This document shows positions 57,891-64,000 of a DNA stretch of 64,000 bases, piece after piece. The position numbers and the translations under genes were made by a program. Position 1 is the stretch's first letter. Each line of letters starts with the position of its first letter. The notes under the pieces are model-generated. The model saw nothing but the letters and a program-made list of their open reading frames with translations. It was not told the DNA's origin and did not search any database. The stretch is from Lomentospora prolificans (Eukaryota; Ascomycota; Sordariomycetes; Microascales; Microascaceae), in contig JARFXM010000003.1 in the NCBI GenBank assembly GCA_029532625.1, positions 1,798,001 through 1,862,000 on the forward strand. The letters run 5' to 3'.

Positions 57891-60646
57891 CACGAGGAGC
57901 GAAGAACACGGCTCCTCTCATTCGGCTCCAGGTTCCCTCCTGAAAGGGATACAGAGTGGTCGGCAACCCTTGAGTTTCTAGAGCGCCGGGATAAGATTTG
58001 GGCTGTCTTTTAACGTCGCCAGCTTTGCTACCAGAGGCCATCTTGGATGCACTCCCGGATGGCACAAGTCTCGCTGCTTCTACTTAGTCTCCTGAAGGAT
58101 AGGTCCAATGCCTACTTGGGCCAGCTAATGTAAGAGATACGGAATCAAGTTTCGCTGGATAAGGGACGACGGTGTTTTCCATCCGGTCGGGGCATTTGGG
58201 GGCAATGCCGACGCTCCATGTTCCTCCACTGTAGCGATGGGTGAAGAAGGACAGAGGAAGCCATTAGCTCCATGCAAGCATTGCATGTCATGCACAAATA
58301 TGGATGTCGATAGAGGAAGTTTGTTCTGGGCTTCTCGTGTTCTCGTACGTCAAGCATCTTTCCGGCAGAGGCTTGGGAAGGCGAGTGGGTGCGACGATTT
58401 GCCACCTTGCGGGTTGCGCGCGTTCTTTCCTAAGAATAGGGGGAGGCGTTCTTGAGGTCGAGGAAGTAGGGGACCCAGGGGGCGGAGGGAAAAGAAGAAT
58501 CGAACTACTGAAGTGGTGCATGTGGGTAAGTAATGGGTCGAACGTCCGGCGAGGTATCAATCCATGAAGGCCTTCCGTGTCCGGGGTTAGTGTGGGCGGC
58601 AAAGGATACCAAGGTGGGTTTTTCGCTGGTGTTGTCAGTTCTGGTTGCAGGAAGCGATACGGTTAGCCTGTTGGCGTAATCCGCGCCCCCCCCTCTTTGT
58701 GGCTGGGCTTCTTTCGAGCTAGTTTCAAGGTTCTTAAGGTTCTATACTACTATCCGTACTTGGTAGGTACGATGAGCACGGCGGGTTAGAATACAATGGG
58801 ACGGTTCTGAGGAACTGGAACACGAATGCATCGGAAGGGTAGTGCACGAGACGATTCACAAAGGCGCCGGAAGGCTGGCGAGTGGTGGGGTCCCTGTCTT
58901 GTTGCATAGAGGAGACGTCGAAGCACCAAAGGAAGGAAAGCAAGAGTAAATCACGGACAGGATAAATTCTCGGGGTCCGAAACCAAAGAATGCCGATGCT
59001 TGGGCCCCGCCTTTTTCCGCAGAAGTATAGAGTAGCGTCCACAGGGAAACCCACAATGGCGATTACGAGCACATTACTCCGTAGGAGCACCAGAAGTGGC
59101 CTTTTACAAGGGCTGGCTGTGCAGACTGGAGCCAGTGCGGGCCGATGCTGCCAATCTACAAGTATGCGGGAGGCTGGCAGGCTGGGCATGTCACGACCAG
59201 GTTCTCTCGTTTCTAGCCATTTGGCAATAATTGATATTTTATCTTGGGGACTTTGATTCCCGTCAATGGAAGGGTGATGGACCTGATGGGATTTTTTTCG
59301 CCTTCTTTTTCTTCTTCCTTCTTTTTCTTCAGAGGAGCACATGAGTCCTCGGCCCTTTTTGTGCAAGCCATGATCCTGCTTGCGCGGACAAGCTCCCATG
59401 TCTGTTTGGAGAGGTAGCTAGGAGGTACCTTGCGCCAGCCAGCAGTGGGTTGCTGTACCCCACGACCGGAGCCGAGACAGGCGAAGACATCCACTAGGAC
59501 CATCCCCGGCTTCGTCAGTGCCTTTGGTGGTGTGCACTACACTACCAGATGCGGCGTGTTCACTACGTGTGCCGCCAGGCATCTCCTCCGACCACCAAGT
59601 CGGATGAGGGCGGCCCCTTGCGTGTAAACTGAAAGTTAGAATGGCTCAGCCACTAGACAGGACACCTGCCATAGCCCGGATCTCGCATGATTGGATGGAT
59701 CAAATGGCCTAGCTTCAGATCTATCCAACTTATCTGCCCCACAGTTACTTGAGTTGAGCCAGCGGATTTCTTACCAAGGAGCACTACTTAGTGACCATTG
59801 CTCAGCTGGGACTGGACAGAACTGCTCCATCTTTACGAAACTGTGATTTCTCCCTCTTAACGAAACATTGTGGTAGCATCGTCGCCGGGACCTGTTATTC
59901 TTGCTTGCAATTCATTTTCCCTTGCATTCCCTGTGCTCTTTGCTACGCTACTGGTCGCTCCATTATCGGCTTGGCCTGCGTTTCTCTCTCGGTCTCTCTC
60001 TCTCTCCCAATCTCTCCCTCTCTCTCAATCTCTCTCTCTTTCTGAGTGTTTTTTTTTTTCTTTTCTTTTCTTCCAACTTGTTCAAGAGACCGCCACCAGC
60101 ATCCTCCCTTCCTCCCTTCTCCCAACATCGTATAACCCAACGTTTCACGAGAGAGCGCCTTGCCAGCTGACCCAGCTTTTAACCCACCCTTCGCCACGAT
60201 CCCAGTCTTGGGCCCCACCAATCCAACTCATTGGCGGACGCCTCCCATGACTGCTGCATTTATACACGCTCCCACCAGATAACCTACACAACTGAGTGAA
60301 TAACGTCGCCAATCATCGTCCTCCCACCCTCCACGAGACAGACTGCCCCCAGGAACTCTCCTTGAACCGAAGGCTAGGGGTTCGTTTCCTTCTTTTGCCT
60401 TTCCTATTTCGGAATCTTTGATTTTGCGTACCTTCTTGTTGAGCTTCCCCGTTTATTATCTTAACGTTTTGGTTTTCTTGTTTCGTGTTTCCAAACCCAG
60501 TTTTCGACTTCCCGAATTTCCCGGAACAGGCACGTCACGTCGCTTCACCAAGAGCTCAAAGACAGCGAAACAGCCACCAACAGACTTGGTTTGCAAAGAC
60601 GCTACCCGGCCCTTGACAGCGTGAATGGTGCATATCTATTGTTCTC
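57891..60646. other. Intergenic and promoter region of the P4-ATPase gene
   Basis: No gene is supported. A 221-codon minus-strand ORF (59399-58734) starts with ATG but crosses a purine-rich tract and shows no family feature, so it is not called. From 59,980 the + strand is CT-rich and probably marks the flippase promoter and leader. A short uORF precedes the flippase ATG. Confidence 0.5.
59984..60045. repeat. CT-rich microsatellite
   Basis: Imperfect CT/CTC repeats are interrupted by CAAT and GGT. They lie about 600 bp upstream of the P4-ATPase start and probably form part of its promoter. Confidence 0.8.
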
Positions 60647-60711
60647 ATGGCCTCACGCCGGAGCGGGGATCATCCTCGCGACTCTTCCCAACCGCGAATT
60701 CCGCACGATGA
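60625..60711 (+). promoter_or_regulatory. uORF overlapping the P4-ATPase start
   Basis: An ATG at 60625 opens a 28-codon frame that ends at TGA 60709-60711, overlapping the proposed main ATG (60647) in another frame. Its context (TGA before ATG) and that of the main ATG (CTC) are both weak at position -3. If the leader includes this ATG, it could lower flippase translation. A CAG acceptor-like site just upstream (60614-60619) leaves open a spliced leader. Confidence 0.35.
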
Positions 60712-63700
60712 TCCCGCTCGATCTCGATCTACCCGCTCCCTCGATCACCCCTCCGGCCCGTACTATACTCCCGCCGTAGATCCGACTCCAGTTCCTCGAT
60801 ATCAGCTTGACCCTTCTTCCTCTGTCGCAACTTCCAGCAGCGCGCGGTTAAATCGGTCGACCTCGGCCACCAATATCCGTAGCGACTACGACCGCCAGCA
60901 TGTGCGTTTCTCCCACCACGACGCTTCGAGAGCGCATCAAGAGTCTTCTACCGTAAAGAACCCAGAGAAGCTCTCCATGAACGAAGATTCCTCTACCTTT
61001 CCCGTCGCCACCACCCCGAGTGCGGCGACCGTGTCCGACTACACCTTTACCACTAAACTTGGCCTCTTTACGTCCTCGCGGATAAACGAGACATGTTGCA
61101 AGGTGAAGCACCGCAGCGCGTTATTGTACCGTCGGTACATAGTCGAGGGCCTTCTTCGCCAAAAACCGCTGCCGCCCAGCGCCGATGGCCGCCACATTCT
61201 CCTAAACCCCGCGGCCCATTGTCCTCAGGATTTGCTGGACGAGAGGTCGGGCAAGCCCTATGTTAGCAATTTCATCCGGTCAAGTCGTTACACAGTTTGG
61301 GATTTCCTACCCAAGCAGCTCATTTTCCAGTTTAGCAGGCTGGCCAACTTCTACTTTTTGGTTATGGGTATCATGCAAATGATTCCTGGCCTGAGCACGA
61401 CGGGCAAGTACACCACAATTGTGCCGCTCGCCATCTTCGTCTCCTTCAGTATGGCCAAGGAAGGTTTTGACGATTACCGCCGATACGCCCTCGATAAGGC
61501 GGAGAATCGTAGCAGCACTTGGGTCCTGCGTGGCAGCAAAGACGACGCCGGAACGAGGCGACCCAAAAAGCTTGTAGACCGTGTCAAGGGCGAGAAGAGC
61601 GGAAATTCCAAGGACGAAGAGGATGCTACCGAGGTTCAGCAGGACGGCGATTGGATGCGAGTTGAGTGGCAGGATATTGTCGTTGGAGACATTGTCCGTT
61701 TGCACCGTGACGACAATGTGCCTGCGGACCTTGTCCTCCTTCATGCCACGGGGCCAAATTGTACTGCTTACATCGAGACCATGGCTCTGGATGGTGAGAC
61801 GAATCTCAAGAGCAAACAGGGATGTCCACTACTTGCAGGTCATTGCGCCACCGTCGAAGCTCTTAGAAATTGTCAGGCCGAGGTTGTGTCCGAGGACCCT
61901 AATCTCGACCTCTACAACTACGATGGACGAATCACCGTCAACGGCGAGACGCTCCCCCTTACTTCAAACAACATCATTTATCGAGGTTCGACTATGCGAA
62001 ACACGACGGAAGCGATTGGTCTTGTGGTCAATTCTGGCGAGGAGTGCAAGATCCGCATGAACGCTCACAAGAACATCCGAGCGAAGGCACCTGCAATCCA
62101 GAGTCTCGTCAATAAGATTGTTCTTTTCCTCGTCTTCTTCGTCGTCATGCTTAGTATCGGCTTGACAATCGGATACTACCGCTGGAGGGCTGGCTTCGAG
62201 AAGCTCCTTTGGTACCTAATGGGCGCTAGCCTATCCTTCAAGAACATCTTCATCGCCTTCCTCCTCATGTTTAACACCCTCATTCCGCTCTCCCTTTATA
62301 TCAGCCTCGAAATTATCAAACTAGGCCAGCTTTACTTCCTCGGAGACGTCGAGATGTACGATCCCGTCACCAACACACCCATGGTTGCCAACACCATGAC
62401 CATTCTCGAGAACCTTGGGCAGGTAAATTACGTCTTTTCTGATAAGACTGGTACCCTTACCGAGAACGTCATGCGCTTCCGTAAGATGTCTGTGGCTGGT
62501 ACCGCCTGGCTCCATGACATGGATGTAAAACGCGATGAGGCTGAGAAACAGCGCAAGATCGAAGAGTCTGAGCGCTTGCGGAAGAAAAAGAAAAAGTCAA
62601 AGCAGCCAGCTACTAACAGCGCCCCAGAAGGCAAAATTGTCGATGATGATGATGATGATGATGATGCAGTCACCGGTGTTGGCGGTCCCGCCGGACCCCG
62701 TGAGAGCATGGCTCTGTCCGATTTGGGATCTCCTCATTCCCCCGTTCCCGGAAGGTATGCGTACTCACACTTCGGAGGGGCGGTTGCGCCGTCTTCTACG
62801 TCCATGGCACGCGTAGCCGCCGGCCCCGAGCCTAAGACAGAGGACCTCCTAAGGTACATTCGTGAGCGCCCTAATACCTCCTTCTCGAGGAAGGCGAGGC
62901 ACTTTATTATCAGCATGGCGCTCTGCAACACTTGTCTTCCGGAGATCGCAGAGGACGGCGGGATTTCCTACCAGGCTGCGTCTCCTGATGAGCTTGCCCT
63001 TGTTGAGGCTGCCCGCGACTTGGGCTATGAGATGGTTGACCGTCCTGCCGATAGCATCAAATTGAAGTACACCGATCTGGCCACTGGCAACGTTAGCGTT
63101 GAGCAGTTTGAGGTCCTCGACGTCATCGAGTTCACGAGCAAGCGAAAGCGCATGTCCATCATTATTCGAATGCCTGATGGTCGTATCTGCGTCTTCTGCA
63201 AGGGAGCCGACAGCGCCCTCCTTCCCCGACTGAAGCTGAGCGGCCTCGCTATCCAAAAGGCACGCGACGTCGAGATCCAGGCGAATAGGCGCCGCAGCGA
63301 GGAACAGGAGAACGTAATTCGCAGGCGTAGCTTGCACGGTACTCCACGCAACAGCATGGCGCTGAGCCGCTCTTCCATGACCGGTGCTCGCCCGGCACCT
63401 TCCTGGCTCGCTTCCACCACCCGCGCCTCACTAGACTTTAGGCGCAAGTCTCAGGATGTTGGTCGCGATAGTCACGACATTCGCGGCCCCCGTAGGTCGA
63501 TGGGCGACATGGTGGCTAGCCCCATCACAGCTTCTAAGCCCGAGGGCCACTTCACGCCACGACCCAGCCTAACCCTTTCTGCTTACGAGATGCTCGAGAG
63601 CCTTGTGGATGAGTCTGTTGCAGTCAATGAGGGAACTGTCTTTGAGCGCTGTTTCCAGCACACGGATGATTTTGCGACCGACGGCCTGCGCACGCTACTC

Positions 63701-64000
63701 TTTGCATACCGATACGTCGAGGAGGACGACTACCGCACGTGGAAGAAGATCTACCACGAAGCGACGACAAGTCTAGTCGACCGACAGCAGAGGATCGAGG
63801 CTGCCGGCGAGCTCATTGAGCAAAAGTTCGACCTCGCGGGAGCCACTGCCATTGAGGATAAGCTGCAGGATGGTGTACCGGAAACGATTGATAAGCTGAG
63901 GCGGGCCAACATCAAAGTCTGGATGCTCACGGGTGACAAGAGGGAGACAGCCATCAACATTGGACACTCAGCGAGAGTGTGCAAGCCATTCTCGGAGATT
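60647..64000 (+). CDS. dnf3: P4-type ATPase, phospholipid flippase (Dnf3-like), partial at window end
   Basis: This flippase moves phospholipids from the outer/lumenal to the cytosolic leaflet in Golgi, endosome or plasma membrane. The frame runs unbroken from ATG 60647 through the window end (1118 codons) with no intron, so the C-terminal transmembrane half is missing. After a 130-residue Ser/Arg-rich N-terminus come the P4 entry block (PPSADGRHI, YVSNFIRSSRYTVWDFLPKQL), the actuator motif DGET (382-385, P4-type LDGETNLK), and the membrane segment FNTLIPLSLYISLEIIK with the P4 PLSLY sequence. The phosphorylation motif SDKTGTLTEN has catalytic D599, followed by nucleotide-binding KGAD (K852) and the hinge MLTGDKRETAINIGHSA (D1097). 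FLGDVEMYDPVTNTPM and RFRKMSVAGTAWLHDMD favour Dnf3 over Dnf1/2 or Drs2. Inserts include a Lys-rich run, eight Asp (666-673) and a long Ser/Arg-rich loop at about 885-970. Confidence 0.95.
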   Translation, partial: MASRRSGDHPRDSSQPRIPHDDPARSRSTRSLDHPSGPYYTPAVDPTPVPRYQLDPSSSVATSSSARLNRSTSATNIRSDYDRQHVRFSHHDASRAHQESSTVKNPEKLSMNEDSSTFPVATTPSAATVSDYTFTTKLGLFTSSRINETCCKVKHRSALLYRRYIVEGLLRQKPLPPSADGRHILLNPAAHCPQDLLDERSGKPYVSNFIRSSRYTVWDFLPKQLIFQFSRLANFYFLVMGIMQMIPGLSTTGKYTTIVPLAIFVSFSMAKEGFDDYRRYALDKAENRSSTWVLRGSKDDAGTRRPKKLVDRVKGEKSGNSKDEEDATEVQQDGDWMRVEWQDIVVGDIVRLHRDDNVPADLVLLHATGPNCTAYIETMALDGETNLKSKQGCPLLAGHCATVEALRNCQAEVVSEDPNLDLYNYDGRITVNGETLPLTSNNIIYRGSTMRNTTEAIGLVVNSGEECKIRMNAHKNIRAKAPAIQSLVNKIVLFLVFFVVMLSIGLTIGYYRWRAGFEKLLWYLMGASLSFKNIFIAFLLMFNTLIPLSLYISLEIIKLGQLYFLGDVEMYDPVTNTPMVANTMTILENLGQVNYVFSDKTGTLTENVMRFRKMSVAGTAWLHDMDVKRDEAEKQRKIEESERLRKKKKKSKQPATNSAPEGKIVDDDDDDDDAVTGVGGPAGPRESMALSDLGSPHSPVPGRYAYSHFGGAVAPSSTSMARVAAGPEPKTEDLLRYIRERPNTSFSRKARHFIISMALCNTCLPEIAEDGGISYQAASPDELALVEAARDLGYEMVDRPADSIKLKYTDLATGNVSVEQFEVLDVIEFTSKRKRMSIIIRMPDGRICVFCKGADSALLPRLKLSGLAIQKARDVEIQANRRRSEEQENVIRRRSLHGTPRNSMALSRSSMTGARPAPSWLASTTRASLDFRRKSQDVGRDSHDIRGPRRSMGDMVASPITASKPEGHFTPRPSLTLSAYEMLESLVDESVAVNEGTVFERCFQHTDDFATDGLRTLLFAYRYVEEDDYRTWKKIYHEATTSLVDRQQRIEAAGELIEQKFDLAGATAIEDKLQDGVPETIDKLRRANIKVWMLTGDKRETAINIGHSARVCKPFSEI
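62642..62665 (+). repeat. GAT trinucleotide repeat (8 units) coding for Asp8
   Basis: Eight identical GAT codons lie inside the flippase nucleotide-binding-domain insert. Being a pure triplet repeat, it can vary in length without a frameshift. Confidence 0.95.

Noticed and set aside
58734..59399. 221-codon minus-strand ORF with ATG start
   Set aside because: It includes a purine-tract-coded Lys/Arg/Glu run and mixed Cys-rich sequence without recognisable features. Length alone is weak evidence in this GC range. It would need transcript support.
1..64000. CRISPR arrays, integrons, prophage or bacterial-type transfer
   Set aside because: No spaced direct repeats, and genes carry fungal introns and fungal codon use throughout.

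Overview
This is nuclear DNA of a filamentous ascomycete (Pezizomycotina, most likely Sordariomycetes). The evidence is short GT-AG introns, mostly about 68-175 nt, with CTAAC- or CTCAC-like branch sites; pyrimidine-rich leaders; C-ending codons in the highly expressed Sec61 gene; and a gene set typical of filamentous fungi: a Zn2Cys6 regulator, a DHA2 drug antiporter, a full-length ABCC transporter, an Htf1-type homeodomain regulator and a P4-ATPase. I see no rRNA gene, no intact tRNA gene, no CRISPR array and no bacterial or phage-like segment. Order and genus cannot be fixed from the sequence alone.

Layout. 1-5.5 kb: no supportable gene. 5.66-6.18 kb: small tail-anchored protein (+). 7.43-7.77 kb: 111-aa one-span protein (-). 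8.65-10.72 kb: DHA2 MFS antiporter, 4 exons (-). 13.55-16.19 kb: Zn2Cys6 regulator, 4 exons (-). The last two lie on one strand with 2.8 kb between them; that gap carries a cluster of CGG/CCG triplets. 19.1-20.6 kb: tRNA dimethylallyltransferase (-), divergent from Sec61 alpha at 21.3-23.0 kb (+). 23-29.6 kb: no gene. 29.6-35.0 kb: ABCC transporter of 1744 aa (+). 35.55-36.85 kb: orphan one-span protein (+). 38.7-39.06 kb: tiny Gln/Gly-rich protein (+). 39.5-40.7 kb: p34-type adaptin-binding protein, 3 exons (+). 40.7-53.1 kb: a 12.4-kb gene-free stretch ending in a long ATG-free leader. 53.15-55.19 kb: homeodomain regulator, 3 exons (+). 55.9-57.9 kb: decayed Ty1/copia pol relic (-). 60.65-64.0 kb: Dnf3-like phospholipid flippase, cut by the window end (+).

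Functional themes. Several products act at membranes: Sec61 (ER translocation), the p34 protein (adaptor chaperoning), a P4-ATPase (lipid asymmetry), and ABCC and DHA2 transporters. The DHA2 antiporter and Zn2Cys6 regulator look like a possible regulator-exporter pair without biosynthetic enzymes. Gene density is low, about 11 genes in 64 kb. The intergenic DNA is marked by long A/T homopolymers, often preceded by a C-rich stretch on the A strand. Exon boundaries were worked out by hand from frame, splice sites and family similarity, so a boundary may be off by a few codons where noted.
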